Shown here: positions 10,763 through 22,879 of the stretch, piece after piece
Numbering within the stretch: position 1 is the first letter of the stretch
Layout of the letters: each line of letters opens with the position of its first letter
Assembly (NCBI GenBank): GCA_001179505.1
Contig: CDMY01000341.1
Coordinates: forward strand, 50,720-112,924
Reading direction: 5' to 3'
DNA length: 62,205 bases
Source: Vitrella brassicaformis
Lineage: Eukaryota; Sar; Vitrellaceae
Position numbers and translations under genes: made by a program
The notes under the pieces: generated by a model
Database searches by the model: none
Seen by the model: the letters and a program-made list of their open reading frames with translations, nothing else
What the model was told of the DNA's origin: nothing

Positions 10763-12998
10763 GGGGTGAGGGGAGGGGGATGTGGAAGGGCAGAGGGGCA
10801 ACGCCCCTCTGGAGGGGCAACGCCCCTCTGGAGGGGCAACGCCCCTCTGGTGTGTGTGTGTGTGTGCGTGTGCCTGCCTACTGGCAGCCAGCGATGCGAC
10901 GTGTAAAGATGGATGGATGGATGGATGGGCTTTTTGGTAGTCAAGCTTGTAAGGGCGGAGGTAGACAGACCAGCAGTGTGTGAGTGAGGCGTGTGGTTGC
11001 ATCCTGACCTTTTGACGAGAGCTTCGTGCTCGGGGCGGGAGCCCTACAATGACTTGCCTGTGTGTGGTGGTTGAAAAGTGACACTCGAGCAGTAGCAGAT
11101 AGATAGATACACTGCATCCACAGTCCAATCAATCAATCACATCACCAGTCAGTCCACCGCCCACCCACACACACGTGCATGAGCATGAGCATCAGCATGA
11201 CCACACCCTCCCCGCCAACCTGCGCGCCCCGCCTGCTATTCCTCTCGCTCGTCGTGGAGGGAAAAAGGTCCTCCACACACCACCACACCCAACACCAACA
11301 CAACCAACCAATATGATGAGATCATGTGGGATTTAAAGCAACCGATGGCCACGCAGACAGACGCACCCAAGTGGCTGACCGACACGCACATGCATGTGGG
11401 TGATCCCAGTGATTAGAAAACAGCGCTAGACCGACATTCATTGAGACGTATACGGGCACTCCTGCACCCCCGGGGCGGGTGCGACCGACGTGTGCTGGTC
11501 GATCGCCCCGTTCCTTTTTTGGCCCGTTCCTCCCTGCCATCAGCTTTGAAAGGCTGACGCCCCCAGCATAGCATCCACCCAGAGAGATATACTCTACAAC
11601 ACACCAAACCACACCGTTCCCACAGTCCCACCCCCCGCACACACACACACACACAGATGCGACCACAAAGACACACGCACACGCCCCCCATCGCCCGATG
11701 GATTCATTCAATCGCTGACTGACTGACTGATGCTGTCACGTAAGTACGACGCTGCACTTTCTCTGAGATGTGGCGATCGACATGGGATGGGTAAAAGGGT
11801 AAGTGTTGTGTTAGATAGTATACACAGGGGTGACAGCCATGCATTCACTCAGCACAGTGGCCTGGCAGGGGGAAGCGCCGCAACCAACACACACACACAC
11901 ACACAGATCTCCTGCATGTGTGTGTGTGTGTGTGTGTGTGTATGCGTTGCGCGCCTGCCCCAGGCCTACACACACCTACACACAGACACTCAGGAGGTAT
12001 AAAACGGTTCATTCGTCGACGCACTCTGGACATATACAATCAATCGGCCAGCAGGTGAGTGGCCATCTGGCTGGCTGTGTGGCTGTCTGTCTGAAATGCC
12101 TTCATCCATTCGAGCAGGAAGAACGGACGAAAAATGCTCGAGAGAGGTGCAGACGAGACGAGCGGGGGAGGGAAAAGACGATCGCTCGCTCGCTGGCCAC
12201 TAGGAGAAATATGCGATGCGCATGCGGGACTAACCGGGGGGCCCAAACTCCCTGTCCCGTGTCTGTCTGTCTGTCTGTCTGCCCTCGTGTGTTGTGGTGC
12301 CGGCAACGTGACGCCCTCGTGGCGCACTGTGACATCCCAGCCTTTCCTTCTACTGGAGGATCGCCGTGCGGTGACAACGTCACATCGCCAGCATCATCCA
12401 AAGTGAGGGCAAACGAGGCGAGGGAAGGCAGGCCAACCACAGTCACTCAATCCTCCAACTAGCAGGCTTGGTGCGCAGTCATAGTAGGTAGGATCACTCA
12501 ACCAGCCAACCACCGAGCGCATCGAACAAGGAAGAGAGGGCGGGAAGAAAAGCTCAGCTCCCCTGCAATGCAATGAAGGCGAAAACGCACCATGAGGCCA
12601 GGCCTCATACACTCAGACACGCCACTGGACGGACTGACCAATTCGTGCTCTGCTCTGCTCGTGCTCTGCTCACAGGTGCATGGGATGCTATCAATCAGTC
12701 AATGAGAGAGGAAAGAAAACATTGGCAATCAGTCGGTCGGTCGATGGTATCTATCTTTCTATCTAGCAGACAGATATACAGACAGCGATGTACGCACATT
12801 AGTTAATGCATATGGATGGCATGAGTGAATGAATGATTATGGTGAGTACTGATGTTTATATATATAGATCCACCCACCCACACCCACACCCACCCACCCC
12901 GTAGCCAGACCCACACTAAGCAAATTCTCCCTTGCTTGCCCCTCCGACCTCCTCCCCTCCCCGACAGGCAAGAGAGAAGCTCTAGGCGATCTAGCGAC
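10763..12998. other. Long spacer rich in simple repeats
   Basis: This 2.2-kb spacer lies between the convergent ends of the RNase III gene and the alpha/beta hydrolase gene. It contains a triplicated 19-bp hairpin unit, TG/CA runs (for example near 11920-11942), TGTC and GGAT runs and tetranucleotide repeats. The ORFs within it have repeat-driven composition and no family motifs. I see no convincing gene or structured RNA. Confidence 0.55.
10793..10849. repeat. Three tandem 19-bp hairpin units
   Basis: The unit GAGGGGCAACGCCCCTCTG is present three times in perfect tandem, 31 nt after the RNase III stop codon. Each unit folds into a 7-bp GC stem (GAGGGGC/GCCCCTC) with a three-base loop. It would lie in the 3' UTR of the RNase III transcript. 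Confidence 0.9.
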
Positions 12999-15524
12999 CT
13001 AGAGTCCCTTGTAAGCCCAGTCCAGGTCTCCCTGCTCCATGCCCAGCCGCGAGTGCACCCCCAGACCCAGCGACTCGCCAGTGGCTATCAGACGCCCAGG
13101 TTGGGGCGTGCGGTAACGACGCGCTGACACCGAACGAAACAACTCCTGGACAAAGACACAGAGAGGAGGGAGGGGCAATGAAAATGGGGAATGCTTGATC
13201 CATAGGGTGGTGCACCGCCCCCGTGGCACTGACTGACCTGTTCGACCCAGACGGCGAGTAGTCTTGGGTGTGAGATGGGGAAGTGATGCGGGCCGTCGGG
13301 GAAGCCCCGCAGCTCGATGTTGGAGAAACGGTCCGCCACAGACCTATTCATTCATGTGCCGCACACGGGGAGTGTGGTGTGGTGTGGTTGTCTTGTGTTG
13401 CCTTGTGCGTCAGGTGTGTGTTCGTTGGTTCGTTCTTACTGGCTGAAGCTGTAGGGGACGATGAGGTCAGCGGTGCCGTGCATGTTGACGACCTTGACGC
13501 GCTTGCGCTTCAGCATCTTCAGGGTCGGCTCCATCGTCCTTGCCTGATCAACTGACGAGCAAAGAAGCGAACAGCGGAGAGCGTCATACAGACTGGGTGT
13601 GCAAGTGGGCGGGGGGCGGGTGGGGGATGGGTGTTGGCCGCTCAGTCACCTAGTGACTGCACGACGCCGAGGAAGGCGTCATGTTCGGTCTTGATGAAGT
13701 CAAACAGACTCTCCTTGGGCACCTCACTCGTCGGCACAACCTGACCGACCGCAGAGGATACGATACACATACAATTCCTTCCGACCGACCGACGTGCGCG
13801 CTATGTGTGCTAATTAATGGGTGTGGCCGACACGGCTTACTTTACCTGCAAGATGAGCTTCTGCACCCACGGCACGGCCGACAGCTGGTTCACCGTCCGA
13901 ATGAACACACGAAACAATGATGGCGCATACAACGTCTGAAACACAGACACCATCCACACACACACAAGGATAAGGGTGGCAGCTCATCCCCCCTCCCCTC
14001 CCCCACACACACCTGGTCGCAGGGGAATCCGAGTTTGGCAATGTGTTTCTCGGCCTCCTCTTGGTTGGGGAAGAAGGCGGGCGAGAAGAGGATGCAGCTC
14101 TTGACGCTCCCGGGCTCGTAGGCCGCCAGCCGCAGACCTATCAACGCCCCGAACGAGTGACCCGCTATGTGGTACGTCTCCAGCTGATAACGCTCCACTA
14201 TATCGCGCTGCAGATACCTGAACCACACACACACACACACACACACACAACACACACACGGCAATGAAATGGCTGCACGCACAGAGCCATGTGCCCTCGT
14301 TAAATCAATCGTACTTGGCCTGCTCGTCGATGGAGTAGTTTTCGTCGGTGGGCAGGTCGGCCGACCGTCCGAAGCCCAGTAGGTCGGGGCAGTAGAAGGT
14401 GAATTGGTCGAAGCACTTGGGGTTCATGTAGCTGAGGATGCCCTCGCGCCACCAGTTGGAGGTCATGCCGATGCCGTGCAGCAGGATGACCGCGTCGGGG
14501 CCGCTCCCGCGGACGTACACATACAGCCCGCCCCCACTCTGCACACGGGCCAGCTGATACCGACGCCGCTCCGCCCAACGCAGATACTCCTCCGCCAACT
14601 GCACAACACACACCGGGTGACACACACGGCACACAGGACTGTTAGACATGCACACGCGCCAAACGAGGGCTGTTCTCTGTCTGTCTGTCTGTCTGTCTGA
14701 TGCTATGGTATCTATGCTATGCTGACCAGGTCGACCTCATACTCGAGGGTGTTCTCCGGCGGCCCTCCTGGACTGAAGAGGAACGACGAGTTCCGCTTGA
14801 CCTTAGGCATAGGCGACCCGGGCATCGACCCACCGCCCACAGAGGGAGGCTGCGTGCCCTCTGATGGGTCGGGCGTCATGCACGGGTGAGCCGCCTCCCT
14901 CCCCCTCTCCCTCTCTCTCTCTATTTCCCTCTCCCTCTCCCTCTCCCTCATGTGCCGCCCAACACTGCCAATCGCCAGGTGGAGGCTGGCCGCCTGCTGA
15001 TGCTGATGCTGATGGTGATAGTGGTGGTGGTGGTGGTGCCGTGGGTCTTCCTTGGTCGGTTGAAATGGGAAGGGGGATGCCGTGCTGGGGCTGTGGCTGT
15101 GGCTGTGGTGCTGTGGGTGGGACGTGGGTGAGCTATCATCTGCGTGTTGGGATGGCTGGGAGGGGTAGGGCGAGGCCTCCTCATGGCCGCTGGAGTCGTC
15201 CGCCGGGCCGAGCGATGGTGACGGTGTCCTCGTGGTGTCGTCAGAAGCGCACCTGCAGCCTCGCCCAGACCCCATCAGCGGCTCGTCCATCGACCTCGAA
15301 CGGAATGAGGGCGGCGTGCCGCGGTCGCCGGAGCATGAAGAGGGGACGGTGAGAGGGGAGGGGGAGGCAGAGGGGTGGCCCGTGGTCCGGTGGTCAGCGA
15401 CACGCGACTCGGACAGCCTCGCGGTGGCCTTGAGGACGACATCGTCGTGTGCTGCTGATGCCGAGTCGCTGTCGACGAAGCCACGTGACGCCCCTTGGCC
15501 GAGCTGTCCTTCGCCGCCATCCAT
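12999..15524 (-). CDS. Alpha/beta hydrolase fold protein with long disordered N-terminus
   Basis: Eight exons run 15524-14727, 14598-14315, 14217-14013, 13935-13846, 13740-13650, 13551-13440, 13343-13238 and 13145-12999, about 610 residues with all phases consistent. Exon 1 (266 residues) is disordered, rich in Ser, Pro and His, with a polyHis run and an Arg-Glu repeat from the sequence CTCTCC. The fold begins in exon 2: LLHGIGMTSNWW is the oxyanion-hole HG motif. The nucleophile elbow is GHSFG in exon 3, the likely acid is the Asp of HGTADLIVP in exon 6, and the likely His lies in GPHHF in exon 7. The complete triad suggests an active esterase, lipase or epoxide-hydrolase-like enzyme. The substrate cannot be told from sequence. 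The start is the first ATG of the exon-1 frame. The gene is head to head with the RRM gene at 15797. Confidence 0.88.
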
Positions 15525-15796
15525 AGACGGCCAAGAGCGTCGGGTCAGCTGAGAGTAGCCAGGCGAAGGGAAGATGAGCTGAGGCGAAGACAGGGTTCAG
15601 CTGAGCTATACGAAAATCAGCGAACACCCCTGTGGCTATGCCAGAGAGCCACACAGCGAAAAAGAAACCACGAGTGGCTTACCGAGCCCATGCGAGCTGC
15701 GAGCTGAGCAAAGACGTATGTGGAGTTTGAGCAGCTTCGTCGCTTCTGGATAGATATAGGGCTTCGGTAGGACCTGTTGGTGTGTTTCATATATTT
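15525..15796. promoter_or_regulatory. Shared 5' region of hydrolase and RRM genes
   Basis: Only 272 bp separate the two divergent start codons, so this is the likely bidirectional promoter plus both 5' UTRs. No named element was recognised. Confidence 0.4.
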
Positions 15797-18448
15797 ATGA
15801 TGAGTGAGGAGATCGGCATCAGTGAGTCCAAGGGCACCACCACAACCGCCACTACAGGCAACACGCTGTACATCGGCGAGATCGAAGGATGGATGGAGGC
15901 CAAGTACATCACCGAGCAGATGGCCAAGCATGGCGAGGCGCCCAGCCAGATCCGGCTGATGGCCGATAGGGGCTATGGCTTTGCCGAGTTCTCAACGCGA
16001 GATGCGGCCAAGAGGGTCTTGGAGGCCATGCAGGGCACACAGATGGAGGGATGCGACGCAAAGTCAGCCGAGCCGCCCTGCGCATGACGCCAACACTTTG
16101 CTTGCAATGGCCATCCATCTCCCTGTGTGTGTCTGGATGTGATGTGCCTGCGCATCCATCAAATCAGGTGTTGGAGTCTGAAGTGGGCCAAGAGGGCTGG
16201 GGCTGAGCCTCGGGAGACTTTCTACTCCATCTTCCTTGCCGACCTTGACGGCGAGGTGACGGAGGAGGAGGTCACGGCCCTCTTCCAGCCCAAATACCCG
16301 AGCTGTTCGCACTCGCGGATCGTCCAGGACCCGAGCAAGGGCATGCCCTTTGGCTTCGTGAGGTTCCGCGACGAGAGGGACGCGATGAGGGCCAAAGACG
16401 AGATGCAGGGCGTCTGGTGTGGCAAGAACCCTCTCAAGATCAGGTGAGCTGCGTGGGTGGTGCTTGGCAGAGCGGATGGGGCACTCACCGTGCATGTCTG
16501 TCTCTCCGTCCGTCCGATTTCGCTGGTCTATATGTATGTCAGCCTGTCGAGGGAGACGCGGGAGCTTCAGCAGGCCCGTCGAGAGAGCGATCGGCGTGAC
16601 CGGCAGCCCATGGATGGCAGACCACCGCCATGGATGGACCACGGCCCACAGGTATCACACACTCCACCACAGCACAGGGACAATGGGCGTAAGTTAAGTG
16701 ATCCCGACCGACCGTCTTTATGTCTGTCTGTCTGTGTGTCTGTCTCTCTGTCTGTCTGTCTGTGTGTGTGTGTTTGCCTTCAGATGGGTGCCCCACCGTT
16801 TCGGCCCCCTCCGATGGGTTACTACGACTACGACCACCCCGGCTACTTTGACTACCCACCCGACTACCCGCCGCCCTACGGCGCCCCCTTCCCTCCGCCA
16901 CCACACGACTTCTTCCCACTACACAGACCACGTACGGTGGCACGCACAAACTCGCCCTCACTCACACACTCACGAAGTAAGTATCCTCGTTGCCCTCCCT
17001 GTCATGTCAGCGCCGTTTGGCTACGGCGGGCCACCGATGGAGCCCTACGATGACGCGCCGATGGACGGCAGGGGGCCTCCCCCTCCCATGCGCGGCGACC
17101 GACCCCTGATGAGGCGGCCACGGAGCATCTCGCGTGAGAGGGACCGAGACAGAGATCGGGAGAGGGACCGACGGCGGCCGTCATCACGCGAGCGAGATCG
17201 TGATAGAGATAATAGGTCGGACAGGCCGTCACGGAGGGGCGACAGGGAGAGAGAGTGGGAGAGGGAGAGGGAGAAGGAGAGGAGCCGCGACGAGCCGCGG
17301 CCCAATGGTGCGGTGGCTGCCCATCGGCCGACCATCTTCATCGGTCGGCTGCAGGACGCACAAGACGTCGACGAGGCCAAACTACGTATGTTATGTGTCT
17401 GAGAAGGAAGGAGGACACACAAGCCAGGCCAGCGGCAAGGCAAGTGCGATGTGACTGGTCTAGACGATTGCTTGATGTGTGCTGACTGACTGACAGGTGA
17501 GATTTTCGAGTCGTTTGGTGAGATCAGGGAAGTCCGCCTGCTGCAAGGGAAGGTATGAATGAGTACAAACACGGACACACGGATCGCTGCCACAGAGAGC
17601 ACGCCGTCATCAGGGCAAGTAAACTGATCTTCTCTTCTCTGTCAGGGCTGCGCCTTCGTGACCTACCGCGACATGTCAGCCGCCATGGATGCCGTCAAGG
17701 AACGAAACGGTCCGCACACACATACAGGAGTCTCTCTCCTCTCCGATTACAATGCAACACAACACGGGAATGCTCCCCTTTTCCACACTCAGATTATCGT
17801 GTCGGCGGCACCCGCATCAGAGTCGAGCTCAGCAAAGCCAGCGAGAAGGACCTCCACACATCATCCGCCAGCAAGCGCCCCCGGGACCGCGACCGCGACC
17901 GCGCCGCCAGCCGAGAGCCCCTGTCGCCTGCAGACAGGGGCGCTGGCAGAGGCAGCAAGAGGTCGCGAAATGGCGACGTCGACAGAGAGGGGTCGGTGAG
18001 GAGCGAGGAGCCGCCTGGAGATGACTCAGCATCAGCAGCAGCCAGGAGGCCCTCGCCCGGCGGTGTTGAGAAAGAGGTCATCACCCCGCGGAACAAGAAG
18101 AGCCCACCGAGACAGCCGTCACCAGCAGCTGCAGCAGCAGCTGATGGCGCCGGTGCGTCCTCAGGGCCGCCGTCTCATCCGAGCTATGGAGAGGAGCTGG
18201 CCCGGCGGCTGGACAGCACGCTGTGCGGTCTGCGGATGTCGCGACGGCCCGACAGGCTGCCGGATGTGGATGCGCTGAATGGCGAGTATGTGTGTGGGCA
18301 TATGCGGTCGGTGGTGCTGCCTCTGGTGCCGCTGATGCGGGAGGTGGGGGGGTGGGGGGCGGCCAGTGATAGGACGGGCAGCAGGAGGCAGGTGGTCAGT
18401 GACGCTAACTCGCGAGACTTCTTTACGCCGGCAATGATGTTCTTCTAA
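15797..18448 (+). CDS. Three-RRM RNA-binding protein, TRNAU1AP/RBP45/Nam8-like
   Basis: Exons are 15797-16062, 16168-16443, 16543-16651, 16784-16931, 17011-17385, 17497-17552, 17646-17709 and 17793-18448, about 649 residues. RRM1 (TLYIGEIEGWM, RGYGFAEF) and RRM2 (SIFLADLDGEVTEEEV, PFGFVRF, with KYPSC in the middle) match the paired RRMs of the tRNA-Sec-associated protein 1/RBP45 group. That group includes yeast Nam8 and plant oligo(U)-binding proteins. A Pro/Tyr-rich segment and an Arg-Asp/Arg-Glu tract follow, then RRM3 (TIFIGRL, GCAFVTY). The RS/RD-type tract and acidic Ser/Pro tail fit a splicing-related nuclear protein. The start is the first of two adjacent ATGs. The exact orthologue group is less sure than the RRM assignment. 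Confidence 0.9.
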
Positions 18449-18628
18449 ACCATCGGGATGTGATGGGTCACATTTACACGGTCGCTCGTTGGCATTTTTG
18501 TTGTCCACCCACGTCATAAAAGAGACACTCACACGCACATCTATCTCTATCGCAGCACTTGGTGAGAGCACCAGTCAGGCATTCGCAACCACCCACCCAC
18601 CACATACCAATCACTGTCCCTCCCTCGG

Positions 18629-20566
18629 CTATAGGCATCCGGCATTCTGTCTGTAGTTATACACAATCCGCTGCTTCTTGGTGGCCTCCTTGCCACCACT
18701 GGCCCCCTGCTGCATCATGTGTCTGCGGTTGCCGTGTTCGTCCTGGTCGAGCATGACGTAGCAGTTGTGGCACATGAAGGCCGGGTTGGTCTCCACTCGC
18801 CGCTCCTTGACCAGCATCAGCTCGCTCACATTCACGTTGCACACCTACAGACCAGGCCACACACACACCCCATGGACACACACATCGATTCACACACACA
18901 CACACACACACACACACGCATCTGTTGCCCTGTGCGCCACGTGCCGTACCGTGCCCACCTGGCATTTCCTGAATCGTGTTTCTGCGAGGAATGTGTTGAT
19001 GGGGTAGGCGTCATCGTAGGGGCAGTCGTGGGGCCCCCTCACCCGCACGTTGGTGACCACGATGCGGTGCTCGCACTCCCCCTGGTGCAGAAACATCCCC
19101 TGCGCCTGCACGCCGAATGACGCATCAGCCAGCCGCGTCTCGTGCATGGTCTTGGTCGGCCGCCCGGCCGCGTCGATCAGCCCCTGTTGCTCCCTGTCAA
19201 ACAAGGTGTCATTGGCATCATCGCCTCCTTGATTGCTGTTGCTGTCTTCGCTGCCCCCGTCGTCCACTGCGCCCTTTCTGCCGCCCTTGTGGGCGGCCTG
19301 TTTGTCGATCCACGGCCGCAGCCACACCGAGTAGTCGACGGCCACCGGGTCGCGCGCGTCGGCGTAGAACTGCCCGTCGAAGTAGAAGAGCGCGCTCATG
19401 CTGAACCGCGCGCCGTCGAAGTTGGTGTCCTCCTCACATTTGAGGGCGTCCCGCAGGTCGCCCAATGTCTGGCTGCCCAGCAGGTCGATCTCCTGCGCCA
19501 GAAAGCCTTCCCGGTGGTAAAAGGCGAACGACACGATCGTGTCCTCGGCTGGCGAGCGGTGCTGGGGTTGGTGGTGGCCGGCAGCGGCAGGCTCGGTGGG
19601 CTGGATGAGGGGCGATATGGCCACGGGGTCGTATGTGAGCGTCTCGGGCAGACTGTTCTTGAAGGCCGACGCTGGAGGGCGCTTCTTTGAGTTGGGCGGC
19701 TTGGTGCGGGGCACACGCACAATCGCCTGATAGACATAAAATACGAAGACACGACAACACGAAATCGACACAGGCACACACACCAAGTGCATGAGGGATG
19801 CCCTGGTCTCACTTACCAATCCTTTCTTCTCCTTCTTGACTTCTACATCAGCAGCAGCAGCAGCATCAGCACCAGCAGGACAGTCGTCTTCACTCTTGCT
19901 GTCCATGAGAGCACGCTGCGGCGACACAGACCGCCGCTGGCCATTAGCACGGAACCGATGGGTGGCCATCAGATGGGGGTAGGGGTAGTGTCGCAGGCTA
20001 TTTGACAAGACGTTAATGACCTTCTTCGAACCCCTGTGGGAAGCGGGATTTTCCACGACCAGCCGATAACTCTCCAGCTGCACACTCTCCTGCCGCTCAT
20101 TCTGGAGCCGCTCGGGCAGCGTCGCCTCGCCCCCCTCACCCCCCACACCCACAGCCCCGCCCGCATCCGACAGCCGGAAGCACCGCTCCATACTCTTCCG
20201 CTTGGCCACGGCCTGCAGCGAGTCAGACGACAGCTCCGTCAGGTAGGCGTCATATGCCGTCCGACACCGCTCCGACTCGAAGGTCTCCCTCACGTCCGAC
20301 TCCACCTGCTCGAACAGGCTGGGCATGCGGGCACCGGCTGGATCGATGTCCACAGGGGCGCCGGCAGGGACGTGTTCGAGGGCGCGTTCGGCGAGGTCGA
20401 GCAGTCGTCGCCTCTTGCTGTCGACGGCGACATAGAGCTCAGACGGGAGGACGTACTCGGCGTTGAATTTGGCCCTGGTATAGTCAGGCTGCTCCACATC
20501 CACAGCGGGAGGAAGCGCCAGCTGCAAAGCCGCGGGATCAGCCGCGCCAGATGCATCACCCATCAT
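18629..20566 (-). CDS. SNAPC3: snRNA-activating protein complex subunit 3 (SNAP50-like)
   Basis: Three exons, 20566-19817, 19726-18959 and 18843-18629, give about 576 residues. The C-terminal half matches the SNAP50 family in order: QTLGDLRDALKCEEDTNF, SALFYFDGQFYADAR, a Trp-containing segment, the GECEHRIVVTNVR motif, then paired Cys motifs (KCQVC and CHNC) that form the family zinc-binding site. SNAPc binds the proximal sequence element of snRNA genes for Pol II and Pol III. This subunit contacts DNA together with SNAPC1 and SNAPC4. The N-terminal 250 residues are helical, charged and less conserved. Both introns are phase 0. The first is short enough to be read through in frame, but it has good GT/AG ends. 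The gene is divergent from the membrane protein at 20975. Confidence 0.9.
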
Positions 20567-20974
20567 AGGGCGACAGATTCGTCAGCAGTGGATAGTGAGC
20601 AGTGAGCAGCATCTGTAGCTCGTGTGTTCTTCCTCTTGCTGCCGCAGCGACCACGAAGACGAGGTGCAGGGCGTCGAAATCTGTCAGGCAGACGACGTGC
20701 AAGTACGAGAGTGCACCTCTTCCTGCTCCGATGTCGGCTTCCCGTATCGAGCTCGCATGCGAGCTTGAATCCGAAGCTCAAGGAAAAAGATCTTCCAGCG
20801 GTTTGAGAGCCACGCGCCGTGCGCTGCTGACATCCCTTTGCCGTGATCTTGCAAAAGCAGCGGTAGAAAGACATCTCTGAGTGGCGCAGTTCAGTTGTCT
20901 AGGGTGCCTCCTTTTGCAGAAGAGACCTTGCTGGAGCGCCGCAGCAGTTATTATTCTATTCCGCAGAGCAGACT
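20567..20974. promoter_or_regulatory. Shared 5' region of SNAPC3 and a membrane-protein gene
   Basis: This 408-bp spacer separates two divergent ATGs. It contains a 16-bp perfect palindrome (20750-20765, AGCTCGCATGCGAGCT). It also has a roughly 34-bp motif at 20841-20873 that recurs, with a few changes, just upstream of the TBC gene start. ORFs in this stretch are probably not coding. Confidence 0.45.
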
Positions 20975-21598
20975 ATGTCTTATCGGCCGGTGGACGACGG
21001 CAGCTCGGCCCGGTCTCACCCGCAACACCACCCTGCAGCAGCTGCCCATCAGGACGGCTACATCGCGAATCTGGACGACTCGAGCATCCCCGGCAGCTGC
21101 CGCAGCCTGTACCTGACCATACTGGCCATCTCGCTGTTCCTCTGCCTGGGCCGCACCGACTTCAACATGCCCATCTACCTGATGGGCTACTTCATCTGGG
21201 CCACAGGGGAGAGCAGCAAGGCCGGCACGCTGTGGCGGTCCATCGTGCAGCTCAACTGGGTGCTGACCGGGCTGCTGGTGCTGGACGGCATCTGGGTGAC
21301 GGTGGCGATGCTCTCGTGGTTTTGCGACGCGTGTGTGCTAGACCTGAAGTTGCGGTGGGAGGAGGGGCTGCACCACTTTGTGCTGTATGCGTCGTGCCTC
21401 AACTGGGTGGGCAAGGCGGTGGTCATGTTTCTGCAGAGCATGTGGGTGCAGATGAGGAGGGGCGTCGTCAGGCAGGTGGGAGTGGCAGGGGGGATGGGGA
21501 TGGCGGCGGTGGCTGAGGGGGCCGCAGCAGGCCATATGAGGTACTCGACGGTTGACACGGCACTCACCGCGGACATGGCCAGTGCGAGGATGCATTGA
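20975..21598 (+). CDS. Small multi-pass membrane protein, function unknown
   Basis: This is a single uninterrupted ORF of 207 residues, unusual in this intron-rich window. After a hydrophilic His/Ala-rich N-terminus of about 45 residues there are about four hydrophobic segments: SLYLTILAISLFLCLG, MPIYLMGYFIWATG, WVLTGLLVLDGIWVTVAML and FVLYASCLNWVGKAVVMFL. The C-terminus is Gly/Ala/Met-rich. The layout suggests a four-helix membrane protein with both ends on the same side (inference). I do not recognise the family. Its start lies divergent from SNAPC3. Confidence 0.65.
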   Translation: MSYRPVDDGSSARSHPQHHPAAAAHQDGYIANLDDSSIPGSCRSLYLTILAISLFLCLGRTDFNMPIYLMGYFIWATGESSKAGTLWRSIVQLNWVLTGLLVLDGIWVTVAMLSWFCDACVLDLKLRWEEGLHHFVLYASCLNWVGKAVVMFLQSMWVQMRRGVVRQVGVAGGMGMAAVAEGAAAGHMRYSTVDTALTADMASARMH

Positions 21599-22062
21599 AT
21601 ATTCAAGGGGATAGTGGAGAAAGTGCGTGCCTGTATGTGTGTCGGCTGACTCGGCTCTTTCTGACGATGGACAGAAAGGGCGACACGGCGCGGCATGTGT
21701 GTGGTCTGACTGCATAGTATTTGCAAGCGCAAGTTTATCTCGGTTCTTTGCGTGATGCGTGTCGGTGGATGGACGCTTTATGGACGACTCTCCTTCCTTC
21801 ATGTGTCAACGCATTCCGCTTTTACAGAGTCTGTGTAGCCCTCACGACAAGCCTTCAAAAAGCTGTGTTTGTAAGCCCACACAAACAAAACAGGAGGGCG
21901 AGGGTGCCCCTCTCTGATGCGATCTCCTCCCTCCCTCCCTGATTCTTTCACATATCTATCTTCTATCTTTTATCAACAACATGCAGACCAGTCAGTAGCG
22001 CATTGACCAAAAGGGCGCTCTCTTGGACAAACACAGCACATCGCAGCACCGCCCCTCTCCCT
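21599..22062. other. Spacer between convergent genes
   Basis: This 464-bp spacer lies between the stop of the membrane protein gene and the stop of the secreted-protein gene on the other strand. It should hold both 3' UTRs. No RNA gene or conserved ORF is seen. Confidence 0.5.
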
Positions 22063-22840
22063 TTAGTCCTCGGCCTCAGCATCGACAGGCAGAATCGTCA
22101 CATCCACCTGAACAAAGCACATGGTCCACACACACAGGGGTCAACAATTGGAGCACACTCATCCCGATCAACGCAGACCCTTCTCACCTTGAAGATTGCG
22201 ATGGCGCTGTCCATCGCCGGGCCCGCCTGCGCACCGGGGGCATGGGGAGGCCCGCGGCCGTGGGGAGGGGGCGGCACTGCAGCTGGCGCATTCTCGGCAT
22301 GAGGTGGCGGGGGAGGGGGCGGGTGGCCTTCACCAGCAGCAGGGAGCGGTGGAGGTGGAGGGTGAGCGGCACCAGCAACGGGACGAGGGGGCGGGGGGCC
22401 CTGTCCGTCGGCGTGCGGCTTGGGTGGAGGCGTCTCAGTCGCATTGGGACGGGGCACATACTGATAGAGGGACAGACAGAAACAGCACCAACACACAAAT
22501 GGGCGGACGGCACACACCTGATGATGACAGCCATCTTACGGCGAGTGTGATGATCCCATTGCCGGGGTTCATCGCGAGGAACGAGAGCGTCCACGAGCCG
22601 CTGCAGCTGTTGGACGTACCGTTCTGCACCAACACACAAGCATACAGACACACACAAGGTGAGAGAGAGCTCATCCACCCAATCGTCATTCATGGGTCAA
22701 TCGTACCTGTCCGCGGACCTGCAGACACCCGAAACTATTGGCCACATCGACGAGAGGCATATCGGGCGTCGCGTCGACCGCCCACCCGAAGCCAGCACGG
22801 TCCATCGCACCTGGCAGAAACACACGCATACGCACACACA

Positions 22841-22879
<39 letters not shown>

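Noticed and set aside
10337-11128. ORFs with TH and CV repeats downstream of the RNase III gene
   Set aside because: They are encoded by TG/CA microsatellites and the hairpin array, not by conserved coding sequence.
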